Notes under the pieces: model-generated | What the model saw: only the letters and a program-made list of their open reading frames with translations | Told to the model about the DNA's origin: nothing | The model's database searches: none | NCBI GenBank assembly: GCA_964400735.1 | Contig: CAYNVQ010000010.1 | Coordinates: forward strand, 121,063 to 185,062 | DNA length: 64,000 bases | Source: CAYNVQ01 sp964400735 | Lineage (GTDB): Bacteria; Acidobacteriota; Aminicenantia; Aminicenantales; Aminicenantaceae | Direction: 5' to 3' | Translations under genes and position numbers: made by a program | In this document: positions 26,904-35,452 of the stretch, in pieces | How the letters are laid out: each line of letters begins with the position of its first letter | Numbering within the stretch: the stretch's first letter is position 1

Positions 26904-27267
26904 GTTTCACTCCTGATCTATTATATCTATATGATTATATAATCGAGTCCGATGAGGGTACTCGATGTGTTCAATCTATAATACATCTCATCCCTTCGAT
27001 TCATTCAAAGCTTTTATCATTTGAAAAAAAATTGACGTCAAAAGACCATCTTACAAAATATTCATCTTTTTATCTAATACGAAAGATTGGTGAAATGGTT
27101 CTACACCTAAAGCGATCACAGCATAACTATATACTAACCTCAATAGTTCGACAAACAAAAATAAATACATTTCAATGGTCCGTCGATTGACTTCATCCTT
27201 ACCCTCTGATATAAAATTTTCCAGGTTGTTTTCTTTATTGTGATCACTACAGCCAAAGGAAAAGAAC
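26904..27267. other. Divergent intergenic region
   Basis: An AT-rich gap between the ABC permease (minus) and the epimerase (plus) that probably holds both promoters. A 72-codon minus-strand frame in it has no ribosome site or protein pattern and is not called. Confidence 0.45.
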
Positions 27268-28236
27268 ATGAAAAAAGCGCTCGTTTGTGGGGCCGGAGGA
27301 TTTATCGGATCTCACCTCGTCAAAAGGCTCAAAAGGGATGGATACTGGGTTCGGGGAGTGGATCTGAAATACCCCGAGTTTTCCGAAACAGCCGCCGATG
27401 AATTTCTTATCCTTGACCTCAGAGAGCAGAAAAATTGCGAAAAATCGGTGATCTCTCCCGAAGGGCATCCTTTCGATGAGGTTTACCAGCTGGCTGCCGA
27501 TATGGGTGGCATGGGGTTCATTCAATCGGCCGAATGTGAAATCATGCGCAACAGCTGTCTGGTCAATATCCATATGACCCATGCCAGCGCTCTCAGCGGC
27601 GTCAAACGCTACTTTTTCTCCTCCAGCGCCTGTGTCTACCGGGATATGGAACCGGAAGAGCCAGAGCTGTCCGAAGAGGATGCCTATCCGGCCCTGCCCG
27701 ATAACGAATACGGCTGGGAAAAGCTGTATTCAGAACGTATGGCCATGGCCTACGGCCGGCGCTATGGAATGGCGGTCAGGCTGGCCCGCTTTCAGAATAC
27801 CTACGGGCCGGAGGGAACCTGGCGGGGAGGACGGGAAAAGGCACCGGCGGCGCTTTCGCGGAAAATCGCCGAAACCGATGATGGGGGGACGATCGAAATC
27901 TGGGGTGACGGAACAGCCATGCGGGCCTACACCTATATCGACGACCTCCTGGATGGCATCCTCCTGTTGATGTATTCCGACTTGGAAGACGGCGTCAACA
28001 TCGGACGCCAAGAATACGTGTCGGTCAACGAATTGGTCAGGGTCATCACCGAGGTAGCAGGGAAGTCGGTCGTCACCAAGCATATTGAGGGGCCGGTAGG
28101 GGTAAAGGCCCGTAATTTTCGTGCCGACCGGATCAGCTCCATCGGCTGGAAATCGAGGATATCGCTAAAAGAAGGAATCTCCCGGACATATCCCTGGATC
28201 AAAACCCAGGTGGATGCCAGCCGCCAAATCCGATAG
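27268..28236 (+). CDS. NAD-dependent epimerase, GDP-mannose 3,5-epimerase-like
   Basis: 322 residues of the short-chain dehydrogenase/epimerase fold. It has the NAD-binding G-A-G-G-F-I-G-S-H near the start, A-A-D-M-G-G-M-G-F-I near 75, which is characteristic of GDP-mannose 3,5-epimerases, and the S-S-A...Y-G-W-E-K catalytic set. GDP-mannose 3,5-epimerase makes GDP-L-galactose/gulose. The next gene makes GDP-L-fucose from fucose, so the pair fits a deoxy/L-sugar nucleotide cluster. The exact product should be treated as inferred. Confidence 0.87.
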   Translation: MKKALVCGAGGFIGSHLVKRLKRDGYWVRGVDLKYPEFSETAADEFLILDLREQKNCEKSVISPEGHPFDEVYQLAADMGGMGFIQSAECEIMRNSCLVNIHMTHASALSGVKRYFFSSSACVYRDMEPEEPELSEEDAYPALPDNEYGWEKLYSERMAMAYGRRYGMAVRLARFQNTYGPEGTWRGGREKAPAALSRKIAETDDGGTIEIWGDGTAMRAYTYIDDLLDGILLLMYSDLEDGVNIGRQEYVSVNELVRVITEVAGKSVVTKHIEGPVGVKARNFRADRISSIGWKSRISLKEGISRTYPWIKTQVDASRQIR

Positions 28237-28242
28237 CTGCCC

Positions 28243-31200
28243 ATGAATACTATCTCTCAGCCGTGGGATTATCTGATCGTGACGGCGTCTAACCAGGCCC
28301 AGGCCCGGGCCTATGAAGGCCAGCTGCAGCTACGACAAAAGCTCGGCCTGCTCAGCGGTGTCGAACGCATTTTGGTCGTCGCAGATCCCGGGGGACAGAG
28401 GGTCGGAAGCGGAGGAAGCACTATCTTCGCGCTTCTCAAAGTCCTGGGTCGAGAACTCGAAATCCCCGGCCTGTCGAACATTCCATTTTCTTTAATCGAA
28501 GAAACCCTCGACCGCCTCCGCATCCTGATCATCCATGCCGGAGGGGACTCCAGGAGGCTGCCCGCTTATGGTCCCTGCGGCAAAATCTTCATCCCTATCC
28601 CCGGTGAACCGGAGTCGGCTCTGGGAAACACCATATTCGACCGGCAGTTTCCCATCTATCGAGAACTTCCTCCGCCCTCTTCGCCTCGAGGTCAGATCGT
28701 GGTGACCACAGGAGATGTCCTGCTTTTCTTTTCGCCGGATGATGTCAGATTCAGAGGACAAGGAGTGACCGGAATCGGGTGCCCCATCTCGCCGGAACAA
28801 GCCAAAAACCACGGTGTTTTTTGTCCGGACGATAAAGGAGAGGTTCGATTTTTTCTGCAAAAGCCTTCGGTCGACCAGCAAAGGCAGAAAGGAGCCATCG
28901 ACCGTTACGGGCAGGCTTTGCTCGACATCGGCATCATGGAACTGGATGCAGCCACGGCCGCCAAACTCATCTCTCTCCCTGATCTAACGTCTGAAGACGG
29001 GGAGCTTCAGTGGTCAGGTCCCCTGGCTGAAGAAATCCTATCCCACGGACTCGATTTTTACCGGGAGATTTGCTGTGCCATGGGAAACGAAGTCCGGTTT
29101 TCCGCCTTCCGCGAAGCAGTCAGGGACAGCGGGTCCAACCTTTCAGAGGCTTTTCTCAAGACCGTATTCGATGCCCTGCTCGACACTCCATTCTATGTTC
29201 ATACCCTCCAGGACTGCACCTTTCTCCATTTCGGCACCCCCAGGCAGATCATCAAAAGCGGCACCGAACTTCTCCGCAGGGACCGTGGGATCATTCCCCA
29301 GGACATCTATCTGGACATCAATAACCAGATGAACGAAGGGAGCCGCATCTTCGCTTCCGAATCCTGGGTAGAAGGGTGCCGGCTCGGTTCTGTTCTTAAC
29401 CTCCAGGGAGAAAATGTCGTGGCGGGAGTGGACGTGGAAGAGCCTCTCGAGCTGCCGGCCAAATCCTGCCTCGATATTCTTAAAGGCCGTGTGGATGATG
29501 AGGAAGTCTGGTTTATCCGCATCTACGGTATCGATGATTCCTTCAAAACGCCGCTGGATTCCGGGGCCACGATTGGCAACCTTCCGGCACACAAGTGGCT
29601 TGAAGGGATGAGGGTTTCAGAGCAAGAAATCTGGGATAAAAACCTCGCAGAGGATCAGAGGAACCTGTGGAATGCCCGCCTTTTTCCCGCCGCCGCCTCT
29701 CCTCAGGATTATCAAAAATGGCTCTGGATGCTGAATCCGGCCCAAGCGAGCGAGGAGTGCATCGCCGCTTGGCAAAAAGCCCGGAAGTTCAGCCTGTCCG
29801 AGATATCCGATCTTGTCACCCACGAGGATTTTTTCATAAGGCGCAAAATAAACCGTACCGAGGCCATCCGGAGTTCCTTGAGGCCGATCTTCAGCCCGAA
29901 CAGCGGTTTTTCGGCCGCCGAACTCTCCTTCATTTTCGAGGACCTCGAAGAGTCAAACTTGATGGAATGGATAACCCAAATCCTGAAGGAAGCGCTCAGC
30001 TACATCGACGAGGATAAAGGAGCGGCCCGGCTCGAACGCCTGACATTCTCCCGGATCATCCACACCCTGGGAACAGCCATCAAAGGCAGTGCCAAAACAA
30101 AAGGAGCGGTTGGGGCTGAAATCCTGAAGAAAGCGTCGGGCAGCTTGATGGAAGCTGAAAAGGAGAAGCTCCTTTACTTGGGCCTGGACCCACGTGACCT
30201 CCTGGATACGGACTCATGGGCTTTGAAAGCTCAGGAATGCGCCTTTGAAAACGTGGGCCTCACTATCGTATGGAGCAAAGAGAAAAAGAGAGATCATCCC
30301 CGATCTGCACTCCGCTCGGACGAGATCATATGGGGCCGCGCCCCGGCCCGTCTGGATTTGGGAGGAGGATGGACCGACACCCCTCCCTATGCCCTGGAAC
30401 AGGGAGGCTGTGTGATCAACGCCGCCGTCAATCTCAACGGCCAGGCCCCGATTCATGTTTATGCACGGGTGGTGAAGGAACCGGTCATCCGCATAACCTC
30501 CATCGACCATGGACAAAGGCTTACCATAAAAAATCTCGACGATTTGCTGGATTACAGAAAAGCCACCAGCAAATTCGGGCTGGCCAAAGCGGCGCTGGTT
30601 CTATCCGGATTTTCACTTGAAAGGGCAGTTTGGCCCGGGCGAGTTAAAACCCTGGAGGACATGTTGAGCTGTTTCGGAGGCGGTATCGAACTGACCACGC
30701 TGGCTGCCATCCCCAGCGGCAGCGGATTGGGCACATCGAGCATCATGGGAGCCGTGCTGATGTCGGTCATCAACCGGATGATCGGCAGAAACACTACCGA
30801 CCGCGAATTATTCAACCTGGTGCTGCAGCTGGAACAGGAGCTGACGACTGGGGGAGGGTGGCAGGATCAGATCGGCGGAACCGTCGAAGGAGTAAAGATG
30901 ATCGCCACCGAGAAACGGCTCGTGCCGGATCCCAGGATTCACTTCGTCAAAGCCGATGTGCTCGATCCGGAGGCCAACAAAGGCCAGACCCTTCTCTACT
31001 ACACAGGAATGAGGCGTCTGGCCAAAAATATCCTGCGGAATATCGTCGGACGTTACATGGACCGGGATCGCCTCACCATGGATACTTTGCGTAAATTGCA
31101 TGCTTTCCCTCCTTTGATGGTCGACGCCATGTCGCGCAAAGACATGAAGCGGTTCGGTGAATTGATCGACCTGGCCTGGCGGCTGAACAAGAGGATCGAT

Positions 31201-31431
31201 CCGGATTCATCCAATCCGGAAATCGAAAGCATCCTCGAGAAATTCGAGCCTTATATATACGGCACAAAACTGCTGGGAGCGGGGGGAGGAGGTTTCCTGC
31301 TGGTCGTGTGCAGGTCTCCGCAGGACGCGGTGGCTGCCCGGAAAGCATTGGAGAAAGATCCCCCCAACGAGCTGGCCAGATTTTTCGATTATGCCATCAG
31401 CACCACAGGGATAGAGGTGACCGTCTGCTGA
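28243..31431 (+). CDS. fkp: Bifunctional fucokinase / fucose-1-phosphate guanylyltransferase
   Basis: 1062 residues, somewhat longer than the Bacteroides Fkp (about 950). The N-terminal half is the guanylyltransferase, with R-V-G-S-G-G-S-T at about 49-56 and H-A-G-G-D-S-R-R-L-P near 97-106. The C-terminal half is a GHMP kinase, with A-P-A-R-L-D-L-G-G-G-W-T-D-T-P-P from about residue 698, the ATP loop P-S-G-S-G-L-G-T-S-S near 824, and a late G-A-G-G-G-G. Together they turn L-fucose plus ATP and GTP into GDP-L-fucose for glycan synthesis. It starts 7 bases after the epimerase gene. Confidence 0.93.
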   Translation: MNTISQPWDYLIVTASNQAQARAYEGQLQLRQKLGLLSGVERILVVADPGGQRVGSGGSTIFALLKVLGRELEIPGLSNIPFSLIEETLDRLRILIIHAGGDSRRLPAYGPCGKIFIPIPGEPESALGNTIFDRQFPIYRELPPPSSPRGQIVVTTGDVLLFFSPDDVRFRGQGVTGIGCPISPEQAKNHGVFCPDDKGEVRFFLQKPSVDQQRQKGAIDRYGQALLDIGIMELDAATAAKLISLPDLTSEDGELQWSGPLAEEILSHGLDFYREICCAMGNEVRFSAFREAVRDSGSNLSEAFLKTVFDALLDTPFYVHTLQDCTFLHFGTPRQIIKSGTELLRRDRGIIPQDIYLDINNQMNEGSRIFASESWVEGCRLGSVLNLQGENVVAGVDVEEPLELPAKSCLDILKGRVDDEEVWFIRIYGIDDSFKTPLDSGATIGNLPAHKWLEGMRVSEQEIWDKNLAEDQRNLWNARLFPAAASPQDYQKWLWMLNPAQASEECIAAWQKARKFSLSEISDLVTHEDFFIRRKINRTEAIRSSLRPIFSPNSGFSAAELSFIFEDLEESNLMEWITQILKEALSYIDEDKGAARLERLTFSRIIHTLGTAIKGSAKTKGAVGAEILKKASGSLMEAEKEKLLYLGLDPRDLLDTDSWALKAQECAFENVGLTIVWSKEKKRDHPRSALRSDEIIWGRAPARLDLGGGWTDTPPYALEQGGCVINAAVNLNGQAPIHVYARVVKEPVIRITSIDHGQRLTIKNLDDLLDYRKATSKFGLAKAALVLSGFSLERAVWPGRVKTLEDMLSCFGGGIELTTLAAIPSGSGLGTSSIMGAVLMSVINRMIGRNTTDRELFNLVLQLEQELTTGGGWQDQIGGTVEGVKMIATEKRLVPDPRIHFVKADVLDPEANKGQTLLYYTGMRRLAKNILRNIVGRYMDRDRLTMDTLRKLHAFPPLMVDAMSRKDMKRFGELIDLAWRLNKRIDPDSSNPEIESILEKFEPYIYGTKLLGAGGGGFLLVVCRSPQDAVAARKALEKDPPNELARFFDYAISTTGIEVTVC

Positions 31432-31437
31432 AATCCG

Positions 31438-32052
31438 TCAGTCGGTGTGAAAGACCTCTTCCATTGAAGCCCAACTCCGGCCTTTATTGACCTTCATCCC
31501 TCTTAAAAGCCTTTCGATATCCCTGTCAGCTTTTTCCCCCGTAAATTCGAAATAGGAATACAGGCTGCCATCTTTATAAAAGATCGAACAATCTCTGATG
31601 AATTCCACCGGGAATTTTTGGATTAGACCGGCCCATATCTCGGCCAACGTATCGATGATCGTATTTTGGAAACCCTTCCTGACACGCGTGGTGTAGGCTT
31701 TTCTCCGAGATTTCCCCTCAGACCCACCTGATCCATTCCAATGAAAGACCTCTTCCATCGAAGCCCACCACTCCCCCTCTTTGCGCGTCTCCAACGGCTC
31801 CTGCATCGGGTCGGTCAGCTTCCACCAGTCCTGGGTCACGGAGTCCTGACCGATCTTGGCAATGTCTCCCTCATAGTCATCCCCGACATACTCCAGGTAA
31901 GAAAATAACATCCCATCTCTCAGGAAAATGGAGTAGTTGCGGATGGCCGACTTGTGGATCCGGTCCAGAACTCCGGGGAAAGTGTGCTTGTGAAGGATGA
32001 TGTATCTTTCCTCGTATTCCGGCTTGAGCTTAATGAGGCTGCCGCATCTCAT
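31438..32052 (-). CDS. Two-domain L-rhamnose/L-fucose mutarotase-family protein
   Basis: 204 residues made of two tandem RhaM/COG3254 units of about 100 residues, each ending in W-A-S-M-E-E-V-F-H. Unit 1 keeps the catalytic pattern Y-x-x-x-H-x-x-x-P-x-V followed by N-Y-S-I-F-L. In unit 2 the histidine is lost. Family members interconvert alpha and beta anomers of rhamnose or fucose. Next to a fucokinase (convergent), a fucose role is likely. It shares an ATGA overlap with the upstream gene. Confidence 0.85.
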   Translation of the reverse strand: MRCGSLIKLKPEYEERYIILHKHTFPGVLDRIHKSAIRNYSIFLRDGMLFSYLEYVGDDYEGDIAKIGQDSVTQDWWKLTDPMQEPLETRKEGEWWASMEEVFHWNGSGGSEGKSRRKAYTTRVRKGFQNTIIDTLAEIWAGLIQKFPVEFIRDCSIFYKDGSLYSYFEFTGEKADRDIERLLRGMKVNKGRSWASMEEVFHTD

Positions 32053-32498
32053 GGTTCCTCATTCATTTTTTTCTCGAAAAATTCATCGATCTCTTCTCTG
32101 AGCCGTTTTTGTTCTTCGGCGATTTTGGTGACGATTTTCGTCGCTCGCTCATAATCTCCCAGCAAGCCGCTTTTAATACGGTCTCGAATGAATTCCTTTT
32201 TTCTATCTTCATCCATTTCTAAAAAGGCAAAAAGGTCCTGGGAGATATCTCTCGTCCTTTTCACTTCTTCGTCGGAAACAAAGTTCGCCAGGGAGATGTA
32301 TCCTGACTTCAACTGCTCGGCCATGTCTTCATCATCGGTCATCAACAAGGCCACCCTTATGGCATTTTTTATCACTTTTTTACTGAAAGGAAGAGTGGAT
32401 TCGGAAATCAGAAACGTTCGCTGGGTTGAATCCTTGAGGACTTTTCCGTATTTCTCTATGACTCCGAACACTGCCTGTTTGACATCATCCTTCTTCAT
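32049..32498 (-). CDS. Conserved hypothetical helical protein
   Basis: 149 residues with no recognised family. It is predicted all-helical and charged; the last 45 residues (E-R-A-T-K-I-V-T-K-I-A-E-E-Q-K-R-L-R-E-E-I) look like a coiled coil. No signal peptide or membrane helix. It overlaps the mutarotase start by 4 bases, so the two are translationally coupled. Confidence 0.65.
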   Translation of the reverse strand: MKKDDVKQAVFGVIEKYGKVLKDSTQRTFLISESTLPFSKKVIKNAIRVALLMTDDEDMAEQLKSGYISLANFVSDEEVKRTRDISQDLFAFLEMDEDRKKEFIRDRIKSGLLGDYERATKIVTKIAEEQKRLREEIDEFFEKKMNEEP

Positions 32499-32967
32499 GA
32501 ATTATCTCTTAACACACCCACTCTTTATCCCCGCTCTTTCCTGACATATCCAGCCTCTTCGAATCAAGCCGAACGGCCCATCTTCCATTCGGAACATTCA
32601 AACTCACCGCCGATCCCTTCACCTGGCTGGCAAAAGGATATCAAGGAATACCGGGAGAGTCAATCGCAAATTCGAAAAATGTCAACGCAACAAGAAAATG
32701 TCCGGTTTTTAGCAAAGTGAAAATGCACAAATTCAAAATTTCATGAGGAAAGGCGGAAGGGAACACACCTTCAAATCACCACCCAAATAGATATAATTAT
32801 AAGCTATCTTTTCCTAGATAAAGCTGTGTATTATCTGCTGCCCCCGCTGCGCTTGCTATCTTTATTCTCCCCTCAACCCAACTATTCTATTCTTTGCATC
32901 CTCGACCTCAGGAAGGCCGGGGTCGCATCCTTCCAGATCTAAATGAAAATTTTTTCTATGGATAATC
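32499..32967. other. Intergenic region
   Basis: No gene recognised. A plausible minus-strand promoter (TTGACT, 17 bases, TATCCT) occurs around 32635-32665 and may serve the hypothetical/mutarotase pair. The stretch next to the 706-residue gene end is AT-rich and has no clear terminator. Confidence 0.45.
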
Positions 32968-35088
32968 CTATCTCACCAAAGGAATATCGCCAAGCATTCC
33001 CCAAATATAAACTCCAATACCTCTGATGTACCAGCATCCGTTCGAGGGGCGCCAGACAGCAATGTCAGTTATGCCATCGCCGTTGTAATCTCCAGGGGCT
33101 GGGATATCGCCCGTTGTTCCCCAAACTGATCCTGTAACTCCTTTGATGTACCATCTTCCATTAGAAGGTCTCCATACCGCTATGTCTGTTACTCCGTCTC
33201 CATTATAGTCAGCTGGAACTGGTATATCTCCTGCTGTCCCCCAAACAGAACCGGCGACGCCTTTAATGTACCACCTGCCATTCGAAGGTCTCCATACTGC
33301 AATGTCAGTTATCCCATCACCGTTATAGTCACTAGGGACGGGTATATCACCTGCTATCCCCCAAACAGAACCGGCAATTCCTTTGATGTACCAACGCCCA
33401 TTGGAAGGCCTCCATACAGCTATTTCTGTTGTCCCATTGACATCGCCATCATAATTGCCGGGAACAGGAGTGTCTCCTGATATGCCCCAAGCTACTCCTC
33501 CTATCCCCCTCAGATACCACCTTCCATTGGATGGCCGCCACACTGCGACATCAGTTTTTCCGTCTCCATTGTAGTCTCCATTAACTGGGATGTCCCCCAG
33601 TACTCCCCAGACATAGCTTCCGACATCTTTGATATACCATTTGCCGTTCGAGGCTCTCCACACCGATCCATCAGAGCTGGTATCCCCATCAAAGTCATGT
33701 CCATCAAAGATGTAAACACCCAGATATTCGTGGGCTCCCATGTCTGCAGTCAGGACTCCGTCATTGTTCCCGTCAAGTCTCCTCGGACCGCCCGTGAAGT
33801 CAGATGTTAGGAGCAGGGGAGCAGTATTTGATCCAATATCGATGCAGGGAGAGATCGACTGGAGGCGGTAGTCGCTGCTGCCCATAAACTTGGGATTGGT
33901 ATTGATATTTCCTCCGGATGTAGTCCAGCCTCCGTAGAGGGATTTGTAGTCGTTGTTAAAGCCGTTGGCTGTGGCGAGACCGTCAAGATAGATGTCTCCA
34001 CCTGAAGCTGCAGAATTTCCCCAGATAATATTATTGTAGAGGTCAAAATCGCTGAAATTAACTGCATTCAGATATACCCCGCCCCCAGCCGCAGAACTCC
34101 CATTTCCTGAAACGGTGTTATTGACGAGATAAATGGTACCGCCAAAAGCATCTCCATCTGCGGTTGCGTGGATGCCGCCTCCTTCAATAGAAGAGTTGCC
34201 TGTGATGATATTGTTATAGAGAAACATATCCCCACCTGAACCTAGGTATAAATAGCTGCCGGTCCAAACACCTCCACCCGTATTTCCCGAAACCCGGTTT
34301 CCTTGTAACCAAACGCTTCCCGCCCAGCCGTGGGCGGATATCCCTCTGCCCGTGTTACCGGTGACCGTGTTTTCTGTAACATAGATAGACCCGCCGTAAA
34401 GTTCTCCCCCTGTCGAAGCAGAAATCCCTGTAGATGTATTATTTTTGACCATGTTGTTTTTGATGATGATATCACCAGGAGAATAGCCAATGACCTGGGT
34501 TTCTATCGTACCCCCCCCTTTCCGATGAGAAAGAATGGATGTTACAACTCCCTCGTCGCTTGAATGCACATCCTGGTAATCGTGTTCATTCGATGTCCAA
34601 GTATCGATTCCACCTCCGGCTGTGCAATCCGCAATGATGTTATCCGTGATTGTGATTATACCTGCATTGCCGTAGGAGTAAGAGGCTGCATAGATCCCAG
34701 CACCTATCTCTGCGGTGCTGCCGTTGATTATTCTGAAACCCTGGACAAATATATCACCTCCCATGGAGTTGTCCAGATAGAGAACGCGGTCCAGGTTGCT
34801 GCCGTTTAGAACGGTATACGAGGGATTGAGCACCCTGGTTGCGAAACCGGATGTGTAGCCGCCCAGCAGGGTGATGCCGAATCCTTCTGAAGAAGCAAAG
34901 GTGAAGTTCCCCATGTATGTGCCTTGGGCCACCATGATAACATCATCCTCACCATTTGTCTCAGCCGTAGTTAAAGCATTTTGAAGTTCAGTTGCATTGC
35001 TTACGGGAAAATCCTTTGCCCATGATATCCCACATATTAGAAACAAAAAAACACCTAGCAAAAGAATGAAAATATGAGCTCTCCTCAT
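32968..35088 (-). CDS. Secreted beta-helix protein with C-terminal FG-GAP-like module
   Basis: 706 residues. Signal peptide (to about 24), then a parallel beta-helix region (about 25-460) of N-N-x-V/I-x-G-N type coils, as in pectin-lyase-like surface proteins. A C-terminal module (473-706, nt 32971-33672) has six about 40-residue repeats with the core V-W-R-P-S-N-G-R-W-Y. Each of the first five ends in a D-x-N/D-G-D-G calcium-loop-like motif. The module matches that of the next gene repeat by repeat, including a 2-residue insertion at the end of repeat 2. It is probably exported and may bind surface glycan; function unknown. Confidence 0.85.
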   Translation of the reverse strand: MRRAHIFILLLGVFLFLICGISWAKDFPVSNATELQNALTTAETNGEDDVIMVAQGTYMGNFTFASSEGFGITLLGGYTSGFATRVLNPSYTVLNGSNLDRVLYLDNSMGGDIFVQGFRIINGSTAEIGAGIYAASYSYGNAGIITITDNIIADCTAGGGIDTWTSNEHDYQDVHSSDEGVVTSILSHRKGGGTIETQVIGYSPGDIIIKNNMVKNNTSTGISASTGGELYGGSIYVTENTVTGNTGRGISAHGWAGSVWLQGNRVSGNTGGGVWTGSYLYLGSGGDMFLYNNIITGNSSIEGGGIHATADGDAFGGTIYLVNNTVSGNGSSAAGGGVYLNAVNFSDFDLYNNIIWGNSAASGGDIYLDGLATANGFNNDYKSLYGGWTTSGGNINTNPKFMGSSDYRLQSISPCIDIGSNTAPLLLTSDFTGGPRRLDGNNDGVLTADMGAHEYLGVYIFDGHDFDGDTSSDGSVWRASNGKWYIKDVGSYVWGVLGDIPVNGDYNGDGKTDVAVWRPSNGRWYLRGIGGVAWGISGDTPVPGNYDGDVNGTTEIAVWRPSNGRWYIKGIAGSVWGIAGDIPVPSDYNGDGITDIAVWRPSNGRWYIKGVAGSVWGTAGDIPVPADYNGDGVTDIAVWRPSNGRWYIKGVTGSVWGTTGDIPAPGDYNGDGITDIAVWRPSNGCWYIRGIGVYIWGMLGDIPLVR

Positions 35089-35452
35089 AATTTAGCCTCC
35101 TTAAAATTTAATTTGATAGATTAGCAAAGCAAGAATTTTAAGAATTGTAATCCCGATAATCCCTTTCAAGGCCCTTTTCTCCAATCAGGCATATTAAAAC
35201 TTATACGTATGTTATCTAATTGTCTAGAACTTTGTCAAAAACCGAATAGCCTCATATGCTCTAAATTTATTGTCTATATTGAAGAGCAGGTTATATAAAG
35301 AAAATCTACAAATGTGGGGGTATGGTTGTAAGAAAATCCAGGGATGAGAATCGTCATATATAGTGAAGCGTAGATACCTTAGAGGTTTGCTCTCTGATCA
35401 ATCTTAGAGCCCAGGCACATCCCCTAGCTCCGCTCGCCTCAACAACTTGAAT
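35089..35452. other. Intergenic region with box shared with 38462-38505
   Basis: Positions 35251-35294 align without gaps to 38462-38505 (34 of 44 identical), at a similar distance upstream of the two surface-protein genes. The rest is AT-rich with no gene seen. Confidence 0.6.

Noticed and set aside
27051..27269. 72-codon minus-strand frame upstream of the epimerase
   Set aside because: Its start lies inside the epimerase start and it has no ribosome site; the region is most likely a divergent promoter.
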